Assembly: GCA_038252255.1 (NCBI GenBank)
Contig: JBBSAM010000010.1
Span: 1 to 64,000 of the forward strand
Origin: Chersky-806 sp038252255
Lineage (GTDB): Bacteria > Actinomycetota > Acidimicrobiia > IMCC26256 > JAENVU01
Length of the DNA: 64,000 nucleotides
Direction: 5' to 3'
The notes beneath the pieces are model-generated. The model did no database searches and was not told where the DNA came from. It saw only the letters and a list, made by a program, of their open reading frames with translations. The position numbers were made by a program, and so were the translations under genes. The first letter of the stretch is position 1, and each line of letters begins with the position of its first letter. Positions 33,967 to 41,148 of this stretch are shown here, one piece after another.

Positions 33967-35126
33967 CAGCCGACCTCGCGCGCCGGTGGATCCAGGACGA
34001 TCCGCACGTCCGCGCCGAAGCGGGTGACGTCCTGCAGCTGCCAGCGGGCCGCACCGGCGAGGGAATCCGGACCGGGGAACCCGACCACGGGCAGGCCACG
34101 CTCGCCGAGCAGCACCGGCGCGACGTACGCCACCAGGCGGTCCGCCAGCCCTTCGGCCACGAACGCCCCGTGCAGGCGAGCGCCACCCTCGATCATCGCC
34201 TGGAGCACCCCGTACCGCTCCGCCAGCAGGGTCAGCACCCCGGCCAGGTCCACTCCCCGGTCTTCGGTCCCGGCGCCGAGCACCTCGACCTTCGCGCCGG
34301 CGGCCTGCCACGCGTCACGAACGGATTCCGGGGTCGGGGGGGTCGTGATCACCAACGTCGGCGCCAGGGTCGGGTCGAACAGCGGGCCGGCCGCGGGCAC
34401 CCGGCCGTGCGCGTCGAGCAGGACCCGGAGTGGCTGGCGCACGGAAGCCCGGACCTCGTCGGGCCGGACCTCGTCGGGCTGGACCTCGTCGGGCTGGACC
34501 TCGTCGGGCTGGTCCTCGTTGCGGACGGTCAGCCGCGGCCGGTCGGCGCGGGCCGTCCCCGGTCCCACCACCACCGCCTGGGATTCGGCCCGCAAGCGGT
34601 GCGCGTCGGCGCGGGCTTCGACACCGGTGATCCACTGGGAGCTGCCGTCGGCGGCGGCGGTGCGCCCGTCGAGGCTCATCGCGGTCTTCAGCAGCGCGAA
34701 CGCGCGCCCCGTCCGCCGCTGGTGCAGATAGGGCGCGAGCGACGCGGCGACCGCGTCCGCCCCGACACCGATCGTCACCGGGATGCCCGCGGCGACGAGC
34801 CGCGCCGCGCCGCTCCCCCGCACCCTCGAATCTGGATCCTCCAGCGCGATCGTCACCCCGGCGACCCCCGCGGCGATGAGCGCCTCGCTGCACGGCGGCG
34901 TGTTCCCGTGGTGGTCGCACGGCTCGAGGGTCACGAACGCGGTGGAGCCGCGGGCCCGGTCACCCGCGGCGGTGAGGGCGGCGACCTCCGCGTGCGGGCC
35001 ACCCGGGTACGCACCGGTCGCACCGGCGCCGACGATCTCCCCGTCGCGCACGAGGACGCACCCGACCCACGGGTTCGGCGGGGTCGACGAGCGCGCGGAT
35101 TCGGCGAGCTCCGTGGCCGTCGCCAT
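33966..35126 (-). CDS. ribD: bifunctional riboflavin deaminase/reductase
   Basis: RibD deaminates and reduces the GTP-derived pyrimidine. The deaminase domain has PNPWVGCVLV, the zinc motif HAEVAAL with PCDHHGNTPPC; the reductase domain has KTAMSLDGRTAAADGSSQWITG and MIEGGARLHGAF. The 386-residue chain carries an odd insertion in the reductase domain: four tandem five-residue repeats (PDEVQ/PDEVR) from a 15-base DNA repeat. ATG 35126 is preceded by GGAGG at 8 bases; upstream in-frame starts would run into the riboswitch. It is the first gene of the rib operon. Confidence 0.96.
   Translation of the reverse strand: MATATELAESARSSTPPNPWVGCVLVRDGEIVGAGATGAYPGGPHAEVAALTAAGDRARGSTAFVTLEPCDHHGNTPPCSEALIAAGVAGVTIALEDPDSRVRGSGAARLVAAGIPVTIGVGADAVAASLAPYLHQRRTGRAFALLKTAMSLDGRTAAADGSSQWITGVEARADAHRLRAESQAVVVGPGTARADRPRLTVRNEDQPDEVQPDEVQPDEVRPDEVRASVRQPLRVLLDAHGRVPAAGPLFDPTLAPTLVITTPPTPESVRDAWQAAGAKVEVLGAGTEDRGVDLAGVLTLLAERYGVLQAMIEGGARLHGAFVAEGLADRLVAYVAPVLLGERGLPVVGFPGPDSLAGAARWQLQDVTRFGADVRIVLDPPAREVG
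34451..34510. repeat. tandem 15-base repeat inside ribD
   Basis: Four consecutive copies of GGACCTCGTCGGGC(T/C), three of them identical, are followed by a degenerate fifth. The unit is a multiple of three, so the reading frame is kept and PDEVQ-type peptide repeats result. Confidence 0.9.
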
Positions 35127-35162
35127 CAACTCCACCTCCGAACCTGTCCGCATCGACACCTC

Positions 35163-35224
35163 CGACCACGGGGGGCAGCGAACAGCGGGACCGGCGGGCG
35201 CGCAGCACACCGGGCTCGTGGTCG
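35163..35224 (-). promoter_or_regulatory. possible expression-platform helix of the FMN riboswitch
   Basis: CGACCACG (35224-35217) and its exact complement CGTGGTCG (35170-35163) can pair across 46 bases. The first arm touches the 3' strand of aptamer helix P1, so formation could compete with P1. The ribD ribosome site lies about 30 bases further on. Confidence 0.4.
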
Positions 35225-35357
35225 CCCTCTCCCATCCGGACTGTGACCGTCGGCCCGAGAATCTCACTCGGTCGGCCCCCGGCTGGTTGCCGGAGGTTCG
35301 CGGGCTCCCCCCGTGGGGGTTACCGCCGGTCGGGACTTTCACCCGCACCCCGAGGAC
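35224..35357 (-). promoter_or_regulatory. FMN riboswitch (RFN element)
   Basis: On the minus strand the conserved blocks of the RFN aptamer appear in order: GTCCTCGGGG, GGGTGAAAGTCCCGACCGGC, AGCCCGCGA, GAGATTC, GGCCGACGGT and ACAGTCCGGATGGGAGA. The P1 strands GTCCTC and GAGGGC close it. It lies 97 bases before ribD and should switch the rib operon off when FMN is plentiful. Confidence 0.96.
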
Positions 35358-35402
35358 GTCTTCAGTTGGGTTGACCCGGCCCCTCCGGACCGGCCTGGCT
35401 CA

Positions 35403-35420
35403 CTTGACTACCTGGTCAAG
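35403..35420. repeat. inverted repeat at the rib promoter
   Basis: CTTGAC and its exact complement GTCAAG flank six bases. It overlaps the proposed -10 box and start site of the rib operon, so it could be an operator or a 5' end stem. Confidence 0.4.
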
Positions 35421-35446
35421 GTACCACCGCCCGAGCGGAATTGGAA
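35418..35446 (-). promoter_or_regulatory. candidate rib operon promoter
   Basis: On the minus strand TTCCAA (35446-35441), 17 bases and TACCTT (35423-35418) point to the FMN riboswitch, giving a start about 50 bases before the aptamer. The -35 match is modest. Bases 35127-35453 otherwise hold only the riboswitch and its platform, no gene. Confidence 0.45.
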
Positions 35447-35453
35447 CACGTTT

Positions 35454-36686
35454 CTATTTTGGCCGGCGGGGGCGGACGACGATCGTGGTCCGGCCGGGGT
35501 CGGCGTCGGTGGCCCAGAGGTTGTGGGCCGTCGCCACGAGCGAGCCCGGGCGGCCGCTCGAGAGCTCCCCCGCCCGCCGGGCCACCCGGATCCGGGCCCG
35601 GCTCGCGTCGACCGTCGACCGGACCGAGATGTCGAACCCGGCCGGCCCGAACATGGCGTAGAGGTCGTCGCCGAGCCGGGCGACCGAGTCCACCGGCGGA
35701 TTGAAGCGCAGGAAGCGGGTAACGATGCCGCCGGCGTCGACGAGGAACGACGTCCCGTCGACGCGGGTCGCCCAGCTCTGGCCTTTGTCCGGCCCCACCA
35801 CCGGCGTGATCGCCACCACGGGCCGGTCGCCACCCGCCGGGCCTTCGCCGGGCCGGACGAGGTCGATCGTGCGGACGACATCGCTCGAGCTCGGGTCGAC
35901 CACCGCGACGCGAGAGTCGACCAGGCCAACCTCGAGGAGCGGACCGACGACCGCGAGGGAGGTCGCGCGCTGGTGGAGCGCGACCTCCGCGGCGATCTTT
36001 CCGGTCCCGTCGAGGCGGTACGCGTGGTCGGAGCCGTTCCCTCCGAGCCAGACCCCGCCGAGGCCGGCGGCGAGCTGGCACGAGCACGGCGACGTGAGCC
36101 TCGTCGTGAACGTGACCGTGCCACTCGCGGCGTCGATCCTGCTCACGGTTGTCTCGGGGACGCCTCCGTCGCCGCCACCGGCCACGTAGATCGCGCCGTA
36201 GCCGTCCGACGCGATCGCGTTGATGCTCTCCTGCGGCACCGGGATCGTCTGGATCGGCGCGCCCGTGGTCGCGTTGCGGCGGACCACCTGGATGACCGGC
36301 CGGCTGCTGCCGTCCGGGTCCGTCACGATCGCCTCCTCGCCGGTCCAGACATCCCGGCCGTCGTACGCGATTCCCCAGGGTCCGGCCCACTGGAGGGAGA
36401 AGCGGGCCAGCACGTCGACGTCACTCCGCACGTGGTTCACGCCGGCGGGCTGGGACGAGTCCGGGTTGGAATCGCGCATGAAGACCACGACGCCCACCAG
36501 GACGAGCAAGACCGCAGCCGCGACGCCGACGAGCGGCCAGACCCGGCGCGGTCGCCGAACCGGCTCCAGGTCGATGATCTCGCGCAGGGGTGTCTCGTTC
36601 ACCGGCTGCGCGTCCGTCGCGGCATCGAGCACCGTCCCGTAGCTCGCCAGCTGATCGAGCATCCCCGTGCCGCGGTCGTCAGCCAT
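35454..36686 (-). CDS. membrane-anchored beta-propeller protein, possible anti-sigma factor
   Basis: The 410-residue protein has a short acidic cytoplasmic N-terminus, one membrane helix at about residues 49-70 (VWPLVGVAAAVLLVLVGVVVF), and a long outside domain with repeated propeller-like blades (GIAYDGRDVWTG, AIASDGYGAIYVAGGG, AAGLGGVWLGGNGS). It overlaps the ECF sigma gene by 8 bases, the usual layout for a sigma/anti-sigma pair, but I see no HxxxCxxC zinc anti-sigma motif. ATG 36686 is chosen because GGGGGAGG lies 6 bases before it. Ligand and role are unknown. Confidence 0.75.
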   Translation of the reverse strand: MADDRGTGMLDQLASYGTVLDAATDAQPVNETPLREIIDLEPVRRPRRVWPLVGVAAAVLLVLVGVVVFMRDSNPDSSQPAGVNHVRSDVDVLARFSLQWAGPWGIAYDGRDVWTGEEAIVTDPDGSSRPVIQVVRRNATTGAPIQTIPVPQESINAIASDGYGAIYVAGGGDGGVPETTVSRIDAASGTVTFTTRLTSPCSCQLAAGLGGVWLGGNGSDHAYRLDGTGKIAAEVALHQRATSLAVVGPLLEVGLVDSRVAVVDPSSSDVVRTIDLVRPGEGPAGGDRPVVAITPVVGPDKGQSWATRVDGTSFLVDAGGIVTRFLRFNPPVDSVARLGDDLYAMFGPAGFDISVRSTVDASRARIRVARRAGELSSGRPGSLVATAHNLWATDADPGRTTIVVRPRRPK

Positions 36687-37164
36687 CGTCATCCTCCCCC
36701 AACGCGACGCGCAGGTGACGGAGCCCGCGTCCGAGATGGTTCCGGAGCGCGGATACCGAGATGCCGAGCACCCCGGCCGCCTCGGTGAGCCCGTATCCGT
36801 GCGCATGCACGAGGATCACCGCGCTGCGCTGCCGGGCCGAGAGACCTTCGAGCGCGACCGGGAGGCGCGGGTCGATCAGCACGTCGTCGACGGTCGAAGC
36901 CGGAACCTCCGGCAGGCGGATCGGCCGATCCCGGTACCGGCGGGCCGCGGACTGGCCGACCCGGTAGAGGTAGCCCCCCGGATTCTGCATCGCTCCGATT
37001 GCCTCCCGATGCTCCCAGGCCCAGGCGACCGCGTCGGCCGCGGCCTCACTCCCGACCTCGACCCCGTACGCGGCCACGAGGGCACGGCGCACGCGCACAG
37101 CGATCTCTTCGATCGCCACGTTGCACTCCTGCCCAACGGGTTGGGCCTCCCGGTCGGAGGTCAT
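36679..37164 (-). CDS. ECF-type RNA polymerase sigma factor
   Basis: The 161-residue protein has a weak region 2 in its N-terminal half (AADAVAWAWEHREAIGAMQNPGGYLYRVGQSAARRYRDRP) and a clear region 4 helix-turn-helix (LSARQRSAVILVHAHGYGLTEAAGVLGISVSALRNHLGRGL). It should direct RNA polymerase to a small regulon, probably including its own gene. The partner membrane protein overlaps its end. The region before ATG 37164 contains GGTGTGACAC and a CGTC about 25 bases later, which may be the promoter, but I cannot assign a class. Confidence 0.8.
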   Translation of the reverse strand: MTSDREAQPVGQECNVAIEEIAVRVRRALVAAYGVEVGSEAAADAVAWAWEHREAIGAMQNPGGYLYRVGQSAARRYRDRPIRLPEVPASTVDDVLIDPRLPVALEGLSARQRSAVILVHAHGYGLTEAAGVLGISVSALRNHLGRGLRHLRVALGEDDDG

Positions 37165-37226
37165 CGCTACCTGACGAGACCCCGGCCGGGTCCGGATGTG
37201 TCACACCCGGCGTCGGTCACGCCGGC

Positions 37227-37706
37227 TCAGTGGGGATGGCCACCGGCGAGGAGGTCGAGCGCGTGGGGAACGGCCGGGAGGATGACCTCGAGCGCCTCGA
37301 CGGCGCCGCTCGCCGAGCCCGGGGTGTTGCAGATCAAGGCCTGGCCGCGAGTGCCGCAGACGGCGCGAGACAGCATCCCGAATCCCCGGTCGCCCGAGTC
37401 GCTGGCCCGGCGTATCGCCTCGGCCAGGCCCGGCGCCTCCCGGTCGATCACCGCGCGGGTCCCCTCGGGGGTGAGATCGCGCGGCCCGAATCCGGTACCG
37501 CCGGTTGTGACGACGAGGCCGGCGAAGCCGTCGGTCATCTCCCGCAACGCTGCGGCGACGGAGTCGATCCCGTCCTCGGTCACCCGGTGCTCGGCGATCC
37601 CGAACTCCGCGCCGCGCAGGCGGGCGACGAGTGCCTGGCCGGACTTGTCCTCCCGGACTCCCCCGGCCACGCCGTCCGAGACGGTGAGAACCTTCGCGAG
37701 CGCCAT
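37227..37706 (-). CDS. MoaB/Mog-family molybdopterin-binding protein
   Basis: The 159-residue protein has the MoCF fold motifs: KVLTVSDGVAGG at the start, VVTTGGTGFGPRDLTPE and SRAVCGTRGQALICNTPGS. These bind molybdopterin; Mog adenylylates it before molybdenum insertion, while MoaB homologues have similar roles. No other molybdenum cofactor gene is nearby. ATG 37706 starts 5 bases after rpe. Confidence 0.88.
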   Translation of the reverse strand: MALAKVLTVSDGVAGGVREDKSGQALVARLRGAEFGIAEHRVTEDGIDSVAAALREMTDGFAGLVVTTGGTGFGPRDLTPEGTRAVIDREAPGLAEAIRRASDSGDRGFGMLSRAVCGTRGQALICNTPGSASGAVEALEVILPAVPHALDLLAGGHPH

Positions 37707-37711
37707 CGCGG

Positions 37712-38377
37712 TCAGGTCGGTATGAGCCCGGGCCACGCCGCGGCCCGGATCGCGCACGCGGCCGCGACCGGATCGGGCGCGTGGAAGATCGCACTGCCCG
37801 AGACGAGGATGTCCGCGCCGGCCGCCGCCGCGAGGGGTGCCGTCTCGAGGTTGATGCCTCCGTCGATCTCGAGCTCGACCGCGAGTCCGCGCTCGTCGAC
37901 GATCTCGCGCGCGGCGCGCACCTTGTCCAGCACCTCGGGAATGAACGCCTGGCCGCCGAAGCCCGGGTGCACGCTCATGAACAAGAGGAGGTCGATCTCG
38001 TCGAGGTACGGCAGCACGGCGTCGAGCGGGGTCTCGGGGTTGAGCACGAGCCCGACGCGCATGTCGAGCGCCCGCATCCGGTCGAACAGCGGGCGTGGGT
38101 CACCGAGCTCCACGTGCACCGTGCACGAGTCGGCGCCGGCCTTCGCGAAGTCGTCGAGCAGATCGGCCGGGTTGTCGATCATGAGGTGGCAGTCGAGGTA
38201 GAGGTCGGTGCGCGGGCGCAGGCACTTCACCACGGGTGCACCGATGGAGAGGTTCGGGACGAAGTGGCCGTCCATCACGTCGACGTGCAGCAGGTCGGCC
38301 TGCGGGCGGATCCGGTTCACCTCCGCGGCGAGCTCCGAGAAGTCCGCGGCGAGGATCGACGGTGCGATCTTTCCCAT
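37712..38377 (-). CDS. rpe: ribulose-phosphate 3-epimerase
   Basis: Rpe interconverts ribulose 5-phosphate and xylulose 5-phosphate; ribulose 5-phosphate is also the substrate of RibBA. The 221-residue TIM barrel has IAPSILAADFSELAAEV, HVDVMDGHFVPNLSIGAPVV (metal-binding H and D), HLMIDNP, MSVHPGFGGQAFIPEVL and EIDGGIN. It lies 9 bases after rsmB. Confidence 0.97.
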   Translation of the reverse strand: MGKIAPSILAADFSELAAEVNRIRPQADLLHVDVMDGHFVPNLSIGAPVVKCLRPRTDLYLDCHLMIDNPADLLDDFAKAGADSCTVHVELGDPRPLFDRMRALDMRVGLVLNPETPLDAVLPYLDEIDLLLFMSVHPGFGGQAFIPEVLDKVRAAREIVDERGLAVELEIDGGINLETAPLAAAAGADILVSGSAIFHAPDPVAAACAIRAAAWPGLIPT

Positions 38378-38386
38378 GCCACGACC

Positions 38387-39712
38387 CTAGTGGTGGACGT
38401 CTGACGGGCGGGTCAAGGTGAGGACATACATCCCGTCGGTCCCGGCAGCCTGCGGGAGGAGGAGCGCGCCCCGGCCCCATGCCCGCCACGGTGCACCCGG
38501 CGGCGCCTCTGCCGTGAGCTCGGGGAGCGCGGTGCGCGCCCACTCGTCGACACCGGTCGTCTCGGCCGCGGTCAGGGTGCACACGGAGTAGACGAGTCGC
38601 CCGCCGGGCCGCACGAGCTCGGCGGCCGCGGCAACCAGCTCGCGCTGTAGCGCGGCGAGCTCGTCGACGGCCGCGGCCTGGATCCGCCAGCGCGCCTCGG
38701 GCCGGCGACGCAGGACACCGAGGCCCGAGCACGGCGCGTCCACCAGCAGCCGGTCGAACGACGCTCGCGGGAACGGCAGCGCGCGGCCGTCCGCCACGAC
38801 CGGGTCCACCGTCGTCAGACCGAGCCGAGCCGCGGCGCGCTCGACGAGCGCCAGCCGGTTTCGGCGCACGTCGACCGCAACGACGAGCCCGCGGTCGTCC
38901 ATCGCCTCCGCAAGTGCGGTGACCTTCCCACCCGGCGCGGCACCGACTTCGAGGACTCGCTCTCCGGCGGCGGCCTGCACCAACACGGCGACGGCCTGGC
39001 TCCCCTGGTCCTGTGGCGTCGCCCGCCCGTCGGTGACCGCCGCGAGCTCGCCGGTGTCGCCGGCCCCGCGCACGATGAGCGCACCGGGGAGCAGCTCGCC
39101 GCGCTCGACGCGCGCGCCGGACGCCTCGAGCTCGGCCGCGACCGCCTCAGGTGTCGCGCGCCGGGGATTCACCCGGAGGGTGAGCGCGGCGGGCTCGCTC
39201 GCCAGCTCGAGCGCGGCGATCGCGTCGGGCGGCCCGAGGTCGGCGAACAACCGGGCCACGATCCAGTCCGGCATCGACGTTCGGATGCCGACGGCGGTGA
39301 CGCCGTCGCCTTCGGGCCATGGCCAGGGCGGCCCCACCTCGGAGAGCCGCCGAAGCACCGCGTTGGCATAGCCCTTGGCCCGGGGTGCGACGCGGGCCAC
39401 GGCGCCCACCGTCTCGCTCACCGCGGCGTGCGCGGGCACTCCGTCGACGAGCTGGTAGGCGCCGAGCCGCAGCGCGGCTCGTACGGGCGCGTCGAGGTCG
39501 TCGAGATCGCGGTCCAGGTGCGGCTCCAGCAACGCGTCGAGTGACCGGCGTCGCCGCAACGTGCCGTAGACGAGATCCGTCGTCTGGGCCCGCTCGCGCG
39601 GCTCCAGCCCGGTCGCCCGCAGCAACGTCGGGAGCAGCACGTTCGCGAAGGCTCCGTCATCGACCTTGACCAGCGCGTCGAGAGCCACGTCCCGCGGCGT
39701 CGCGGCCGTCAC
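38387..39712 (-). CDS. rsmB: 16S rRNA cytosine-967 C5-methyltransferase
   Basis: RsmB methylates C967 of 16S rRNA. The 441-residue protein has an N-terminal NusB-like RNA-binding domain (RDVALDALVKVDDGAFANVLLP ... PVRAALRLGAYQL) and a Rossmann methyltransferase with VLEVGAAPGGKVTALAEAM, DAPCSGLGVLRRRPEARW (PC motif) and YSVCTLTAAET (second catalytic cysteine). GTG 39712 overlaps the fmt stop by four bases. Confidence 0.95.
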   Translation of the reverse strand: MTAATPRDVALDALVKVDDGAFANVLLPTLLRATGLEPRERAQTTDLVYGTLRRRRSLDALLEPHLDRDLDDLDAPVRAALRLGAYQLVDGVPAHAAVSETVGAVARVAPRAKGYANAVLRRLSEVGPPWPWPEGDGVTAVGIRTSMPDWIVARLFADLGPPDAIAALELASEPAALTLRVNPRRATPEAVAAELEASGARVERGELLPGALIVRGAGDTGELAAVTDGRATPQDQGSQAVAVLVQAAAGERVLEVGAAPGGKVTALAEAMDDRGLVVAVDVRRNRLALVERAAARLGLTTVDPVVADGRALPFPRASFDRLLVDAPCSGLGVLRRRPEARWRIQAAAVDELAALQRELVAAAAELVRPGGRLVYSVCTLTAAETTGVDEWARTALPELTAEAPPGAPWRAWGRGALLLPQAAGTDGMYVLTLTRPSDVHH

Positions 39713-40560
39713 GCGAACGGGTGCGCGCCGCGATGGCCGGCGGTCCACGCCGGGTACGGCATGGCCCGCTTCCCCTCCGGCTGGACCTCGTCGGGGACGA
39801 AGCGCGCGCTCCCCTCGGGATCGTTCTCCACGTGGCCGCGCCACACCTTCAGCCGCTTCCCGTCCACTTCGATCCACGCCCCGGGCCGCGGGTTGCCGGC
39901 GCGTACCCGGCGCGCCAGCTCCGTGACAGGCGCGCCCGGGTCGAGCCGGAACTCGTCGACGGTGAGCTTGTCCGCGTAGGTGGGCTCACCGGACTGCGGT
40001 GTGGGCTCGGTGCTCGGGATGCCGGGCAGCGTGCGCAGGAGCATCTCCGTCCCGATCCGCACGAGGCGCGCCCGCAGCTCGCCGGCTGTCTCCGTGTCGT
40101 CGATCGGGGTGCTCTCGCGCGCGTAGACCGGTCCCGTGTCCAGACCAGCCTCGAGCTGCATCACGCAGACACCGGTCTCGGCGTCGCCAGCGAGAATCGC
40201 ACGCTCCACCGGCGCGGCGCCCCGCCAACGCGGCAGCAGCGAGAAGTGCACGTTGACGAATCCGTGCGGCAGCGCATCCAGCAACGCCGTCGGGAGGAGC
40301 TGACCGAAGGCGACGACCACACCGAGCTCCGCGGCCGTGTCACGCACCTCCCCCACGATCTCGCGCGAGCGCTCCGGCGTGACGACGGGAAGGCCGAGGC
40401 CGGTCGCCGCGATCTTCACCGGGCTCGGGACGAGCGCACCGCCGCGACCCCGCTTGCGATCCGGCTGGGTGACCACGAGCGCGACGTCGTGCCCGCCGGC
40501 GTGGAGCGCCTCGAGCGTCGGCACCGCGTCGGCGGGCGTCCCGAGAAAGACGACGCGCAT
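39709..40560 (-). CDS. fmt: methionyl-tRNA formyltransferase
   Basis: Fmt formylates initiator Met-tRNA. The 283-residue protein starts MRVVFLGTPADAVPTLEAL, has VVAFGQLLPTALLD and HFSLLPRWRGAAPVERAIL with the catalytic N/H/D positions, and a C-terminal OB-like domain ending QPEGKRAMPYPAW. It is somewhat shorter than the usual 305-315 residues, with the loss in the C-terminal domain. It is 16 bases downstream of def, its functional partner. Confidence 0.95.
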   Translation of the reverse strand: MRVVFLGTPADAVPTLEALHAGGHDVALVVTQPDRKRGRGGALVPSPVKIAATGLGLPVVTPERSREIVGEVRDTAAELGVVVAFGQLLPTALLDALPHGFVNVHFSLLPRWRGAAPVERAILAGDAETGVCVMQLEAGLDTGPVYARESTPIDDTETAGELRARLVRIGTEMLLRTLPGIPSTEPTPQSGEPTYADKLTVDEFRLDPGAPVTELARRVRAGNPRPGAWIEVDGKRLKVWRGHVENDPEGSARFVPDEVQPEGKRAMPYPAWTAGHRGAHPFA

Positions 40561-40576
40561 GGCGCCAGGGTCGCGA

Positions 40577-41101
40577 TCAGCCGAGGCGGTGGGCGGGGGC
40601 ACCATCCATGGCGAGGTCGAGCTCCCGCTCGCGCAGGGCCCGGATGGCCTTCTTGCGCTTGTCCGGATCCAGCCGGTCGATCGCGAGGATGCCGTCGAGA
40701 TGGTCGATCTCGTGCTGGAACATGCGCCCGAGGTAGTCGTCCGCCTCGATGACCAGCTCGTTGCCGTCGAGGTCGACCGCCCGCAGCGTGACGAGCTCGG
40801 GCCGCACGATCTCGAAGCCGATGCCCGGAATCGAGAGGCACCCTTCGGTCCACTCGACCTCGCCGGCGGACTCCACGATCTCGGGGTTGATCGCCACCTG
40901 CGGGCCGTCGTCGGTCTTGTACACGAAGAACCGGCGGCCGATGCCGACTTGCGGAGCCGCGAGGCCACCGCCCTCGGCGTCGTACATGGTCTCGTACATC
41001 GCCTCGACCGAGCGCGCGAAGCCCCCGTCGACATTCTCGACGTCCTTCGAGCGCTGCTTCAGCACCGGGTCGCCGAATTGGCGGATCTCGTACGTAGCCA
41101 C
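40577..41101 (-). CDS. def: peptide deformylase
   Basis: Def removes the formyl group from new proteins. The 174-residue protein has all three motifs: GGLAAPQVG, EGCLSIPG (metal cysteine) and HEIDHLDG (metal histidines and catalytic glutamate). The GTG at 41101 lies exactly six bases after a TATCCT -10 box, so it is probably a leaderless gene that also drives fmt and rsmB. Confidence 0.96.
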   Translation of the reverse strand: MATYEIRQFGDPVLKQRSKDVENVDGGFARSVEAMYETMYDAEGGGLAAPQVGIGRRFFVYKTDDGPQVAINPEIVESAGEVEWTEGCLSIPGIGFEIVRPELVTLRAVDLDGNELVIEADDYLGRMFQHEIDHLDGILAIDRLDPDKRKKAIRALRERELDLAMDGAPAHRLG

Positions 41102-41107
41102 GAACGA

Positions 41108-41113
41108 AGGATA
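41108..41113 (-). promoter_or_regulatory. -10 element of leaderless def promoter
   Basis: On the minus strand TATCCT, a strong -10 match, is followed by six bases and the def GTG. No ribosome binding site is present. Confidence 0.6.
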
Positions 41114-41148
41114 CCAGCCGCAATTGCTGAGCCCGGGACCGACGCGCG

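Noticed and set aside
34451..34510. CRISPR-like array
   Set aside because: The repeat units are contiguous with no spacers and stay in frame inside ribD.
37165..37226. Autoregulated ECF promoter of the TGTCACA-N16-CGTC type before the sigma gene
   Set aside because: TGTGACA and CGTC are present but separated by about 22 bases, too far for the known consensus.
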